Below are positions 39,582 through 48,711 of a stretch of 64,000 nucleotides of DNA, piece after piece. Position 1 is the first letter of the stretch. Each line of letters starts with the position of its first letter. The stretch is taken from assembly GCA_021325575.1 (NCBI GenBank), contig JAJPGW010000013.1, positions 1 to 64,000 on the forward strand. Direction: 5' to 3'. Source of the stretch: Gammaproteobacteria bacterium. Lineage in GTDB: Bacteria > Pseudomonadota > Gammaproteobacteria > DSM-16500. The position numbers were made by a program, and so were the translations under genes. The notes below the pieces were generated by a model. The model was not told the origin of the DNA and made no database searches. It saw nothing but the letters and a program-made list of their open reading frames with translations.

Positions 39582-40667
39582 ATGACTCCTTCAGAATACT
39601 ATCAAGATCAAGTCCAAAAAGGCCTCATCGTCGAAGATCCAGAACAGCTGATTGCCATGCAACATTTTCAACGCGTGTATGACGATCTCATCCTAGAAAA
39701 TAAAAAACGTGAAAACCCACTCGCCATTTTTCGCAAACCCAAATTAATAAAAGGTTTATATCTTTGGGGTTCCGTCGGAATTGGTAAAACATTTTTGATG
39801 GATTGTTTTTTTAATTTTTTACCGTTTCCCAAAAAAATGCGGATGCACTTTCATGCGTTCATGCAACGTATTCACAATTTATTGACTCAGCATCAAGGGG
39901 AAAAAGATCCCTTGCAAGTGATCGCAAAAGAACTGGCACAGCAAACCAACGTACTTTGTTTTGATGAATTTTATGTGTCTGATATTACCGATGCCATGCT
40001 GCTCGGCCGATTATTGAAAGCCTTGTTTGCAGAAGGTGTGTGTCTCGTTACTACTTCGAATAGCAAACCCGATGATTTATACAAAAATGGTTTGCAGCGC
40101 TCACAATTTTTGCCGGCAATTGCGCTTTTGAAAAAAGAAACCGATGTTTTGCATATTCCAACCAAAGTAGATTATCGCATGCGGCACTTGAAGGAAGCCG
40201 GTGTGTTTTATACGCCGCTTGATGAAAAAGCAAAATTTAATATGGAAAAAAGTTTTGAAACGCTGACCGAAGGTTATGAAGTAAGTACGACACCGATTAC
40301 GATTTATGGCAGAGAAATAAAAGTAATTAAAAAAGCAGGCAATGTCGTGTGGTTTGATTTTCCCGATATTTGTCATGTCCCGCGTTCGCAAAAAGATTAT
40401 CTCGCGATCGCCAAAGAATTTCGCACGGTTTTTATTAGCAATATTCCAATCATTGATGAGCATGAGAAAGATACGATTTGTCTTTTTATCAGCTTAATCG
40501 ATGTGCTCTATGATGCCCGCGTGCGATTGGTTTTTTCGGCGGCTGAATCCGTTGAGCTTCTATATAATCGCGGCTTTAAAATTCTAGAATACACGCGCAC
40601 GCATTCGCGTTTATCTGAAATGCAATCGACGGATTATTTCACCGGAGAATTTAATGTCAGACATTAA
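39582..40667 (+). CDS. zapE: cell division protein ZapE (AFG1-type ATPase)
   Basis: 361 residues from ATG 39582, close to the usual ZapE length. P-loop ATPase linked to Z-ring function and, in mitochondria, protein turnover. Walker A GSVGIGKT is at 63-70; Walker B lies in VLCFDEFYVSDITDAMLLG; RSQFLPAIALL and the C-terminal SRLSEMQS...YF are family features. The frame stays open 45 codons upstream through repeat copy 5, but that part is repeat, not gene. Overlaps the next gene by 14 bases. Confidence 0.94.
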   Translation: MTPSEYYQDQVQKGLIVEDPEQLIAMQHFQRVYDDLILENKKRENPLAIFRKPKLIKGLYLWGSVGIGKTFLMDCFFNFLPFPKKMRMHFHAFMQRIHNLLTQHQGEKDPLQVIAKELAQQTNVLCFDEFYVSDITDAMLLGRLLKALFAEGVCLVTTSNSKPDDLYKNGLQRSQFLPAIALLKKETDVLHIPTKVDYRMRHLKEAGVFYTPLDEKAKFNMEKSFETLTEGYEVSTTPITIYGREIKVIKKAGNVVWFDFPDICHVPRSQKDYLAIAKEFRTVFISNIPIIDEHEKDTICLFISLIDVLYDARVRLVFSAAESVELLYNRGFKILEYTRTHSRLSEMQSTDYFTGEFNVRH

Positions 40668-41550
40668 AACCTCCACGATACTTTCCCTGAAAACAAAAAT
40701 AGCGCTTGCCGTCGCGATTATCTTGTGGTCATCTGCTTTTGTCGGGATACGCATGGGATTAAAAGGTTATTCGCCTGGCAGTCTCGCTTTATTTCGTTTT
40801 TTAATCGCTTCAATTTGTATGGGCTTGATTTATCTTAAGTGGTCGAATAAAAATAAATTTTCCAAAAAAGATTTGCTCTTGTTATTTTTGTTCGGCGCGA
40901 TCGGTATCGGTGGTTATCATGTTTTTTTAAATTATGGTGAAATTTCAATTCCCTCCGGCATCGCGAGTTTTATTGTCAGCCAATCACCTTTAATTAGCAT
41001 GTTTTTTGCCATTGCATTTTTACGCGAAAGTTTTAGTCCGGGCGCAATGGTCGGCGCTTTAATCAGCATTATTGGCGTTGGATTAATTTCGATAGGCGAG
41101 AGCGATCATTTTAAATTTGATATTGGCATTCTTTTTATGTTGATAGCTACCTTGCTCAGCGGTTTATATTCTGTCTTGCAAAAACCTTTTTTAAAAAAAT
41201 ATCATGCGATTGATGTGACAGTGATCATTATTTGGGGATGTACATTGGTATTATTAGTTTATTTACCCAGTTTATTGCGAGACATAAAAACGGCATCAAT
41301 GAGCGCGACGATAGCCGTTGTCTATCTCGGTATTTTTCCAGCAGCGATTGCCTATATTGCCTGGAGTTATGCATTAGCCCGCATGCCGGCATCACAGTGC
41401 GTGAGTTTTTTATATTTTATGCCGGTGATTGCGACGGTATTGGGTTGGTTGTGTTTGGGTGAAGTGCCTGTTGTGCTTTCATTGTTTGGCGGAATGATTG
41501 CATTGTTAGGTGTATGGATTGCAAATCGATCGTTTGCTAAAGAAGGATAG
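40654..41550 (+). CDS. EamA/DMT-family transporter
   Basis: 298 residues with about ten membrane segments in two homologous halves, typical of drug/metabolite exporters such as RhaT/YdcZ relatives. The start AVAIILWSSAFVGIRMGL and the second-half motif ATLLSGLYSVLQKPFLKK are characteristic. GGAGAA lies inside zapE. Substrate unknown. Confidence 0.93.
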   Translation: MSDIKTSTILSLKTKIALAVAIILWSSAFVGIRMGLKGYSPGSLALFRFLIASICMGLIYLKWSNKNKFSKKDLLLLFLFGAIGIGGYHVFLNYGEISIPSGIASFIVSQSPLISMFFAIAFLRESFSPGAMVGALISIIGVGLISIGESDHFKFDIGILFMLIATLLSGLYSVLQKPFLKKYHAIDVTVIIIWGCTLVLLVYLPSLLRDIKTASMSATIAVVYLGIFPAAIAYIAWSYALARMPASQCVSFLYFMPVIATVLGWLCLGEVPVVLSLFGGMIALLGVWIANRSFAKEG

Positions 41551-41556
41551 GGATTT

Positions 41557-41635
41557 GTCATTGCGAAGACTCCTTTTTAGGCTGAAGCAATCTCTTAAAG
41601 ATTGCTTCGTCGCAAAAAGCGCTCCTCGCAATGAC
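41557..41635. repeat. palindromic repeat, copy 6
   Basis: Left end GTCATTGCGAAGACTCC is diverged; right arm AGATTGCTTCGTCGC then GCTCCTCGCAATGAC is the family consensus. It separates convergent genes. Confidence 0.88.
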
Positions 41636-41643
41636 GGATTTAT

Positions 41644-42078
41644 TTATAAAAACTTTTGCAAATGTTCAACCAATTCTTGTTCCGGACATTTGATATAATC
41701 TTTTTCAATTCGCAAATTCACCACTCGATCCAGTTCATGCGGCATGTGTTTATTAATCATGCCCATGAATGCGGCGGGTGCAATGAAGATTAATTCTTCA
41801 AAAAGATTTTCAGCGTGGGATTTTGATAAATTTCTGACGATTTCGATGGCAAAGACTTCTTCTTGATGTTTTTTAGGATCGGTCGGTGATTGAAAGGTTC
41901 CCGAGCCGAATTGACCTTGGCGATCTGAAGTGAGATCGATATCGCGCAAGCGGCTTTCGCTGTGCGCGAGTTCTTTGACTAAATGTAATTTTTTGCCGTT
42001 GCCATTAAATAAAGTGGTTTTATTCGTATTATAAATTTTTGCTTGATTAGAACTTGCGACTAAAATCCATGTTTTCAT
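41644..42078 (-). CDS. host-attachment family protein (PF10116-like)
   Basis: 144 residues. It begins TWILVASSNQAKIY and contains DLTSDRQGQFGSG, ENLFEELIFIAPAAFMG and a final HELDRVVNLRIEKDY, the pattern of the family named after an Agrobacterium protein needed for attachment to plant cells. Soluble; the actual biochemical role is unclear, with resemblance to eRF1-like folds. Start overlaps the upstream peptidase stop (ATGA), with AGGAG in its last codons. Confidence 0.85.
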   Translation of the reverse strand: MKTWILVASSNQAKIYNTNKTTLFNGNGKKLHLVKELAHSESRLRDIDLTSDRQGQFGSGTFQSPTDPKKHQEEVFAIEIVRNLSKSHAENLFEELIFIAPAAFMGMINKHMPHELDRVVNLRIEKDYIKCPEQELVEHLQKFL

Positions 42079-43487
42079 TTTTTACTCCTAAATTGGTTCG
42101 CAATAATTTCAGCCACGCAGCACGTTAATTTTTTGGCGGCAGGGATATGTAAAAATTCATTTGGACCGTGAGCATTGGATCCAGGTCCTAATAAACCGGT
42201 TATTAAAAATTGGGCTTCTGGGAATTTTTTTCCGAGCATTCCCATGAATGGAATGGAACCGCCTTCGCCCATGTAAACGGCATCGGCGCCAAAATAATGT
42301 TCGGATGCTTCATTCGCCGCTTTTTTTAGCCATTCGCTTTCTGCCGGCGCATTCCAGCCGGATCCTGCTTCTTTCGGATCAAAATGAATTTTGGCATTGA
42401 AGGGAGGATTTTCTTCCAGAATTTTTTTCAGAAGTTGACCGGCTTCTTTTGCATCACGAGTCGGTGGTACACGCATGGATAATTTTATTTTCAGCCAAGG
42501 CAGTGTCACGTTGCCCGCGTTCTCAGTTTTAGGTAAACCATCGGCTCCTGTGATAGAAAGCGCAGGGCGCCAAGTGCGATTCAAGATATGTTCGACGGTG
42601 GAACCGGGAACGGGTTTAACGCCTTCCTGAAAAGGTAAATCTTTATAAACTTCATGTCCCAGTACTTCTGCGGTTTTTTTAACTTGTTCTAATCGTTCAG
42701 ACGGAATATCCACAAATAATTCCCGCACGACAACTTCGCCGGTTTTTTCATTTTCGATGCGCGTTAATAATTGACGCAAAATCATAAAACACGATGGTGC
42801 GATACCACTGCCGGAACCTGAATGCACGCCTTCCTTCAAAACTTCGATGGTGAGAAAACCGCTGATGACGCCGCGTAAAGAAGTGGTCACCCATAATTGT
42901 TCGTAATTGCCGCAGCCGGAATCCAAACAAATCACTAAGTTTGGTTTGCCAATGCGATTTTCGAGTGCTTCGATGTAAAAGGGTAAATCTTTGCTGCCGC
43001 TTTCTTCGCAAGCTTCGATCAAAATAATGCAACGCGCGTGCGGAATTTTTTGGTTTTGTAAGGATTTGATCGCAGTGAGGGATGCAAAAATCGCGTAACC
43101 ATCATCTGCGCCGCCACGACCATATAATTTGTCATCTTTTAAAACGGGTTTCCATGGATCAAGGTCTGCATGCCAGCCTGTCATTTCAGGCTGTTTATCT
43201 AAATGACCATACAATAAAACGGTGTCATCGGAACTGCCCGGAATTTCAATAAAAATCACCGGCGTCCGATTGGGTAAGCGGACTACTTCCAGTTTCATAT
43301 TTTCAACGGCATTTTTAAGACACCAGTCTGAAAGTAATTTTACTGCTTGATCCATGTATCCATGGGCTTGCCACTCTGGATCAAATAACGGTGATTTGTT
43401 GGGGATGCGAATATATTCCTGCAGAGTAGGGATAATCGATTGGTCCCATAATGTTTCGACGAATTTTTGATTTTCTTGGATATTCAT
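42075..43487 (-). CDS. M20 family metallopeptidase (dipeptidase-like)
   Basis: 470 residues from ATG 43487, which has AAGGTCG upstream; an ATG 10 codons earlier lacks one. Zinc exopeptidase. Metal-site motifs are GHLDKQPE (His95), GRGGADDG (Asp128) and EACEESGS (Glu161 area), followed by a lid/dimerisation domain. Similar to CNDP-like dipeptidases. Coupled to the host-attachment gene downstream. Confidence 0.93.
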   Translation of the reverse strand: MNIQENQKFVETLWDQSIIPTLQEYIRIPNKSPLFDPEWQAHGYMDQAVKLLSDWCLKNAVENMKLEVVRLPNRTPVIFIEIPGSSDDTVLLYGHLDKQPEMTGWHADLDPWKPVLKDDKLYGRGGADDGYAIFASLTAIKSLQNQKIPHARCIILIEACEESGSKDLPFYIEALENRIGKPNLVICLDSGCGNYEQLWVTTSLRGVISGFLTIEVLKEGVHSGSGSGIAPSCFMILRQLLTRIENEKTGEVVVRELFVDIPSERLEQVKKTAEVLGHEVYKDLPFQEGVKPVPGSTVEHILNRTWRPALSITGADGLPKTENAGNVTLPWLKIKLSMRVPPTRDAKEAGQLLKKILEENPPFNAKIHFDPKEAGSGWNAPAESEWLKKAANEASEHYFGADAVYMGEGGSIPFMGMLGKKFPEAQFLITGLLGPGSNAHGPNEFLHIPAAKKLTCCVAEIIANQFRSKK

Positions 43488-43550
43488 GACTTGCGACCTT
43501 GTTTTGTAAGCATTCATTCTAAATAGTAGATGTCATTTTTACAAATGTTG

Positions 43551-45092
43551 TTAAGAAACATTTTCTTTCCAGGCACTAAAGGGCTGCGTGGCAGGATGAA
43601 TAATATCCAATCCATTTAATCCAGCGCCCGCTGTAAAGACTAAGGTCCACGTGCTGCCATTCCATTCGTAAATATGGTCATTGGAATCAGTTAACCAGGC
43701 TTCATTCGAGGATACAATTTTGACGCCGGTCAAGGTCAAGCTACCAGGTAATCCAGTATTACTGGATGCCCAACTCGTGCCATTATAAAACCATGCGGTT
43801 GAGCTCGTCCCCACAGCCCAACCGATATCGGAACCGCCTGATTTCATCATGGAAATGCTATTTAGGGTGGGTAGCGCAGAGGGCGTTGAAATGGTGTTCC
43901 AGCTCGCACCCCCAGTCCATTGAAAAATATGTCCGGTCAGACCAGCAGCCCACGCATCAGACCCAGAAAGGGTCGAAACAGAATTTAAATCAACTGAGAC
44001 GCCTGTGTTAGTTGAAGTCCAGGTCGTACCATTATATAAAAATGCAGTTTTCTTTGTGCCAACGGCCCAACCTACACTCGCAGTGCCACTGCCAGTGGTG
44101 TCTAACATGGAAAGTCCATTAACTGAATTTCCTGGGCTTGCGACCATGGTCCAACTTGCGCCACCCGTCCATTTGTATACATTGCCTTTGCCATCCCCTG
44201 TCCAGGCTTGGCTACTTGATATCGCACTGACTGACACTAAGTTCTCCGCACCCGAGATACCTGAGCTCACGTTTGTCCAGGATGATCCATTAAAGTGAAG
44301 TGCAGTCGCATTATTTCCAACAATCCACACATCAACATTCGAGATCGCCGATACCGCATTCAGGTTTTGCGGTGATGCAGCCCCTGCCGCTTGCTGAGTC
44401 CAGGTTTTTTCGGTCGGATTGTTCCACCGTGCCATATTCCAAACAGGACCCGTCAGTGTTAAGCCTGCTGCCCAGCCTTCTTCTACTTGTGCATTCTCTG
44501 TCACACTCCGTTTTCCGCCTAAAGTGGTTGAGGCGGGTGATAAACTGGGAACGCCGCCTTGCGAGGTTAAATTACATTGAGATTGTGCAACGAGTGCGCC
44601 TGTCGCATGACTCGAAGCGGTACTGCCATCTGCACCCCGAGTTGCATTATTGAAATGGGTCGAATCAATATTGGTATAATTAATTAATTCCCTATCTATC
44701 ATGATACGTCCGGAACTTTGATATCCTGAAGTGCTGTTTACGGTGATGGTTGTTGCAGAAGCGGTAAGAGCACCATTTAATGAAGTGGGCGAGCTAACGA
44801 AAAATGGGCCGCTTGAACTCACTGAGTAAGCGCCTGCTCCCAAAGTGTTACTGATACTTAATCCTGAACAGGTAATTCGATTACTCAGTGTGCTGGTTTC
44901 TAATTCATGTACAGCCTGTTCTAATCCTGCATCGCCAAGATCCAGTGCCATCTCGGCTTGCTGAATATTATTGGTTGATGTTGCGCTGGAAACCACCATA
45001 TAAGCAATCACTAATCCTAAAAATCCCATGATCATAATTAATAACACCGCAACTAAACTTAAAAACCCCAACTGTGAAGATTTAGTTTTCAT
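43551..45092 (-). CDS. MshP-like minor prepilin fused to a repeat (beta-propeller-like) domain
   Basis: 513 residues. The N-terminus (MKTKSSQLGF, then LSLVAVLLIMIMGFLGLVIAY) is a PilX/MshP-type prepilin start with one membrane helix. Residues 104-167 (ATTITVNSTSGYQSSG...NYTNIDSTHFNNATRGADG) form a compact beta module seen in other surface proteins. Residues 231-500 hold six repeats of about 42-45 residues with the core W.VG...A..(Y/F)NG(T/S)(S/T)W: VWIVGNNATALHFNGSSW at 255-272, GWAVGTKKTAFLYNGTTW at 341-358, GWAVGTSSTAWFYNGTSW at 424-441, plus alternating YKWTGGASW-type blades. MshP is normally about 150 residues, so this is a strong extension. Last gene of the minor prepilin operon; probable surface/tip component. 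Confidence 0.8.
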   Translation of the reverse strand: MKTKSSQLGFLSLVAVLLIMIMGFLGLVIAYMVVSSATSTNNIQQAEMALDLGDAGLEQAVHELETSTLSNRITCSGLSISNTLGAGAYSVSSSGPFFVSSPTSLNGALTASATTITVNSTSGYQSSGRIMIDRELINYTNIDSTHFNNATRGADGSTASSHATGALVAQSQCNLTSQGGVPSLSPASTTLGGKRSVTENAQVEEGWAAGLTLTGPVWNMARWNNPTEKTWTQQAAGAASPQNLNAVSAISNVDVWIVGNNATALHFNGSSWTNVSSGISGAENLVSVSAISSSQAWTGDGKGNVYKWTGGASWTMVASPGNSVNGLSMLDTTGSGTASVGWAVGTKKTAFLYNGTTWTSTNTGVSVDLNSVSTLSGSDAWAAGLTGHIFQWTGGASWNTISTPSALPTLNSISMMKSGGSDIGWAVGTSSTAWFYNGTSWASSNTGLPGSLTLTGVKIVSSNEAWLTDSNDHIYEWNGSTWTLVFTAGAGLNGLDIIHPATQPFSAWKENVS

Positions 45093-45553
45093 GTTAAATT
45101 TCTCGGATAAACGGCAGTTGTTAAACTAAAGTTAGCATTATTTTGTGTAACATTGACAGAAATTGAAATATAACGGATTAAGCTCGCCGTCGCAGTGGAA
45201 GATCCATTTTTATCAAAATAACTGAGCGTCATACTTTGAATACCATCTGCTAAATTGGTGCCATTACGCAATAAACTGGTTCCGCTTAGCTGATAAGTAA
45301 TAGCAGTATTGGTGGTATCTGTAAAAGTGATTGAGGACGAAGCAGCAGAAGTAATGCTATAAATCGCCCGCATATCGCGTACCATGCGTTCCAAAGCGAG
45401 CCGTCCTTGCCAATCGGCATCAATGACATTTTTTTCAGCGAGATAAGCGCCAAAACCGCTTGATAACATTCTTCCTGCAATAACAGAGATAATTCCAATT
45501 AAAATGATGACCATAACCAATTCAATCAGAGTAAATCCTAATTTTTTTTTCAT
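45089..45553 (-). CDS. type IV minor prepilin, MshO-like
   Basis: 154 residues from ATG 45553, directly after the preceding stop; a TTG five codons upstream is less likely. Prepilin leader MKKKLG then FTLIELVMVIILIGIISVIAG, with Glu5 of the mature protein. The C-terminal half is beta-rich, and the conserved ADWQGRLALERMVRDMR is typical of MshO/PulJ-like pilins. ATGA overlap with the mshP-like gene. Confidence 0.85.
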   Translation of the reverse strand: MKKKLGFTLIELVMVIILIGIISVIAGRMLSSGFGAYLAEKNVIDADWQGRLALERMVRDMRAIYSITSAASSSITFTDTTNTAITYQLSGTSLLRNGTNLADGIQSMTLSYFDKNGSSTATASLIRYISISVNVTQNNANFSLTTAVYPRNLT

Positions 45554-45554
45554 C

Positions 45555-45932
45555 TTAATAGTTCGCAATTAAAGTTGTTAAACTGGCATCACCGAGTCCA
45601 CTGACGGTTACGGTAATTGTTTTATAATTCGCATCACCGCTAAGGGTCGTGCAAGCGACGTTGGTAGTGATGCTATAACCAGTCGGTGTGGTACAAAAAC
45701 CTGGGACCGTCGTATTAGGGCAGGGCAGTGTTGAATAACCATTTATTCTTCGTTGGCCGATGAACCATTCCATGCATTTTCTTGCGGTTGCAGTTGCAAC
45801 CATTTGTTGATGAGCGATGGGCGTTTTTTGCGTGCCCACACTTAATCCTAACATCAATGTCGTCGCAAGCAGGCCGGTGATGATGATAAACATAATCAGC
45901 TCCACCAATGTAAACCCTTGAATTTTTTTCAT
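45555..45932 (-). CDS. type IV minor prepilin, MshD-like
   Basis: 125 residues. Leader MKKIQG, then FTLVELIMFIIITGLLATTL. Four cysteines follow (KCMEW, PCPN, GFCTT and ACTT). Position between mshC- and mshO-like genes supports MshD. Start overlaps the preceding stop as ATGA. Confidence 0.83.
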   Translation of the reverse strand: MKKIQGFTLVELIMFIIITGLLATTLMLGLSVGTQKTPIAHQQMVATATARKCMEWFIGQRRINGYSTLPCPNTTVPGFCTTPTGYSITTNVACTTLSGDANYKTITVTVSGLGDASLTTLIANY

Positions 45933-46402
45933 TGAATAGTAACCCTGCCAGTTTGGGGTGTGATTGAAACCGTATTGGTGTTGGATCCATCGGTTAACGG
46001 CATGGTTGCCGTTGAACTTAAGGCGGTGCCCGGTGAGCCTGTATCCACATAGGGCGTACCGTTGCCATCGAAAGCGATTAAACTATTGGGTAAATTAGTC
46101 AGTGTGCCAAATGAAATTCCGGTTCCTAACGTTACGGTGGTAGAACCCATTGCTCCAATAATGGCAGTGCCACTGCTGTTTTGAATCTGATAAGTCGTTG
46201 AAGAAGTTTTAACTAACCGATATCGTTGACCTTTTGTCATCGAAAGAACTTGGGTATAGCGAACATCATTCGCAAGTTGAGTCGCTTGGCCATACACATT
46301 GATGCCTCTTCCCGGCCAGCTAATAAAGGCGCCGACAGCAAGAATACTGATCACCACTAAAACAATAATGAGTTCAACAACAGTGAATCCTTTCTGCTGC
46401 AT
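45929..46402 (-). CDS. type IV minor prepilin, MshC/GspH-like
   Basis: 157 residues. Very short leader MQQKG, then FTVVELIIVLVVISILAVGAF. The segment QLANDVRYTQVLSMTKGQRYRL is the GspH/MshC pattern, and the C-terminus is beta-rich (PQTGRVTIQ). First gene of the leftward minor prepilin operon, divergent from mshI across 77 bases. Confidence 0.85.
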   Translation of the reverse strand: MQQKGFTVVELIIVLVVISILAVGAFISWPGRGINVYGQATQLANDVRYTQVLSMTKGQRYRLVKTSSTTYQIQNSSGTAIIGAMGSTTVTLGTGISFGTLTNLPNSLIAFDGNGTPYVDTGSPGTALSSTATMPLTDGSNTNTVSITPQTGRVTIQ

Positions 46403-46479
46403 AATCTTCCTTGTGGTATTGCTTGGCCCTTGTCATTATAATGTGATGAAGGATCACTGTGCTATAGGGATATCGAACA

Positions 46480-47472
46480 GTGTTAAAAAAAATAAAACAA
46501 TATTTTAAGCAAACTGTCATCACGCATGCGCGAGGGTTTTGCTGCATCACTTTCTTGCCGCAAGAAGTGGCGCTTGCTTATGTCATGCCCGTTTCAGGAA
46601 TTCCGCAATTACAATTCTGCGATTCATTTACTTTTTCAAAACCGTCTGCCATAAAGCCCGCGCTCGCAGAACTCGTTAAAAAGTATCATCTCGAGGGTGT
46701 AGCATGCTCTTGGATGTTGCAGTCGCATCACTATCAATTATTGTTAACCGAAAGTTTGCCGGTGACTCAAGCGGAATTTCAATCTGCCATCCGTTGGAAA
46801 ATCAAGGATTCGGTTCCCTTTCCGATCGAAGAAGCGGTGATTGACAGCTTTCCCATTCCATCGCAAAAATCCGTCGGTGCTGAAAATAAAATTATTGTCA
46901 TTGTAGCGCGTGAGAGCTATTTAAGTTCCTTCGCGCGCACTTTACAAGAATGCCAGTTAAGATTAACGACAGTGGATATTCCAGAAATGGCATTAAGAAA
47001 TATTACCGCACTCTATGAACAAGATGAAAAAACCACGGCATTAATTTATTTACAGGAACATCAAAACGAATTAATCATTTCAAAACAGAAACAATTGTAT
47101 TTTCCAAGACGTTTAGAAGTTGAATATGAACATTTTGATCCTTCGATTGCAACCGACAAAGAAATCAATACTTATATTTCCCGATTATCACTCGAAATTC
47201 AACGTTCATTCGATTATTTTCAAACTCAATGGCGAAATCCTTCACCCAGTCGGATTTTTCTTGCTACCACTAAATTTTCTGCGGAAAAAATTGCGGAGTA
47301 TTTATCGCAAAACTTATCTCTGCCCGTCAAGCCTTTAAATTTAGATGATGTGTTGTCAAGCAAGCAAAAATTGACTCTCGCAGAACAGGGAAAATATCTT
47401 ACTGTCATTGGCGGAGCATTAAGAGAATCTGCGTTTTCAGATGCGACGGAGCTTCATGAAACAGGAAATTAA
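46480..47472 (+). CDS. mshI: MSHA biogenesis protein MshI (PilM-like)
   Basis: 330 residues with a GTG start; AGGGA nine bases before it. Actin-like cytoplasmic protein of the pilus alignment complex. RWKIKDSVPFPIEEAVIDSF, IIVIVARESYL and the LDDVLSSKQ...GGALRE end fit MshI/PilM. TATAAT at 46437-46442 may serve as -10. Confidence 0.88.
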   Translation: MLKKIKQYFKQTVITHARGFCCITFLPQEVALAYVMPVSGIPQLQFCDSFTFSKPSAIKPALAELVKKYHLEGVACSWMLQSHHYQLLLTESLPVTQAEFQSAIRWKIKDSVPFPIEEAVIDSFPIPSQKSVGAENKIIVIVARESYLSSFARTLQECQLRLTTVDIPEMALRNITALYEQDEKTTALIYLQEHQNELIISKQKQLYFPRRLEVEYEHFDPSIATDKEINTYISRLSLEIQRSFDYFQTQWRNPSPSRIFLATTKFSAEKIAEYLSQNLSLPVKPLNLDDVLSSKQKLTLAEQGKYLTVIGGALRESAFSDATELHETGN

Positions 47473-48055
47473 TTTATTTAAACATCTGCCGCATGCGCCC
47501 ACCGTGTGGCTCACAAAAGAAAAAATAATATTATTTTATGCCGGGTTTTTTCTTATTTTATTGCTGAATTTGGCACAGTCCCTCTGGACCCGCCATCAAG
47601 CAGTGAAACAATTTGACGTGCAAAATCAATTACTGGTGCAACAAAAAAATTATCTGAATGATTTGTTAAAAAAATATCCGGTATTTAATCCAAAAGATTT
47701 AGAGGCCTCGGTCCAGCAGTTGCAGCAGCAATTAAATATCCAGCTTAAATTAAGTCGTATGGTCAATCAGGGAAAATTATTTTCAGATTATTTAAAAGCA
47801 TTTGGGGAAACCATCTTACCCGGCATGTGGCTCACTGAAATGATCATCTCTAATCCGGATCAAAATATCATGATGAAAGGATATTCGATTCAACCGGTTA
47901 TCATTCAAAAATTTTTGGATAATTTATCCAAACAGCCTGTTTTTCAGGGCGTGCTCTTAGGAGTGCAGGAATTATCGCAGACGACGCCTGCCGATAAAAA
48001 TGTATATGGTTATTTAAATTTTGTAGCAACCAGTAAAATGACGGCCGCACCATGA
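47456..48055 (+). CDS. PilN-like pilus assembly protein
   Basis: 199 residues from ATG 47456 (GGAG upstream); overlaps mshI by 17 bases. Short cytosolic start KQEINLFKHLP, as in PilN which binds PilM through such a motif, one membrane segment (about 22-42), a coiled-coil stretch (ASVQQLQQQLN) and a periplasmic ferredoxin-like domain. Corresponds to the second MshI-type gene in MSHA loci. Confidence 0.87.
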   Translation: MKQEINLFKHLPHAPTVWLTKEKIILFYAGFFLILLLNLAQSLWTRHQAVKQFDVQNQLLVQQKNYLNDLLKKYPVFNPKDLEASVQQLQQQLNIQLKLSRMVNQGKLFSDYLKAFGETILPGMWLTEMIISNPDQNIMMKGYSIQPVIIQKFLDNLSKQPVFQGVLLGVQELSQTTPADKNVYGYLNFVATSKMTAAP

Positions 48056-48711
48056 ACGAATGGATAATGAAATTAAAAAAATGGTTATATAGCCGCAATT
48101 CGCGCGAGCGAATGTTTATTTTTGCCGGCTCTTTCGTTATTTTGTATTTCTTATGGAATGTCATATTTTTACGTCCCATTCATCAGTCAGAAGTAAGCTA
48201 TCTTTCAGAAACCCAAAAAATTCAGGGTGAACTCTCTGTCCAACAAACCCAAACCAATGAAATTTTACAAATCGTGACAGAACCTCGTTTTCAACAAATG
48301 TTATCAGAACAAAAAAACCTTAAATCATCGGGCGCTAATATTATTCAGCAATTAAACAGTGTTAAATCCACGGTGATTCCCATTGAAAATTATTCAGCCG
48401 TCGTGGAAGCCATTCTTAATACGACAGGCAATATTAAAATTATTAATATAAAAAAACTTCCACCCGAACCTTGGATTCCTAAAGATCTTTTAACGCCCGA
48501 CATCCCGCCAGAGTTGAAAAACATTTACAAGTATGCGATCCAAATCGAAATTCTTTCCAATTTTTTTAATGCCATTAGCTATCTTGAAAATCTTGAAAAA
48601 TTACCCTGGCGAATCTATTGGGATACCCTAGATTACAAAGTGACAAAGTACCCCGAAGCGGATATCACCATTACTTTTCATGTATTAATCACAGAGAAGA
48701 ATACAGTATGA
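48052..48711 (+). CDS. mshJ: MSHA biogenesis protein MshJ (PilO-like)
   Basis: 219 residues. One membrane segment (about 22-40: FIFAGSFVILYFLWNVIF), a coiled coil and a periplasmic domain ending KYPEADITITFHVLI. ATGA overlap on both sides. Pairs with the PilN-like protein. Confidence 0.87.
   Translation: MNEWIMKLKKWLYSRNSRERMFIFAGSFVILYFLWNVIFLRPIHQSEVSYLSETQKIQGELSVQQTQTNEILQIVTEPRFQQMLSEQKNLKSSGANIIQQLNSVKSTVIPIENYSAVVEAILNTTGNIKIINIKKLPPEPWIPKDLLTPDIPPELKNIYKYAIQIEILSNFFNAISYLENLEKLPWRIYWDTLDYKVTKYPEADITITFHVLITEKNTV

Noticed and set aside
48618-48707. Longer start for mshK inside mshJ
   Set aside because: The signal peptide begins exactly at ATG 48708; the upstream 30 residues are not family-like.
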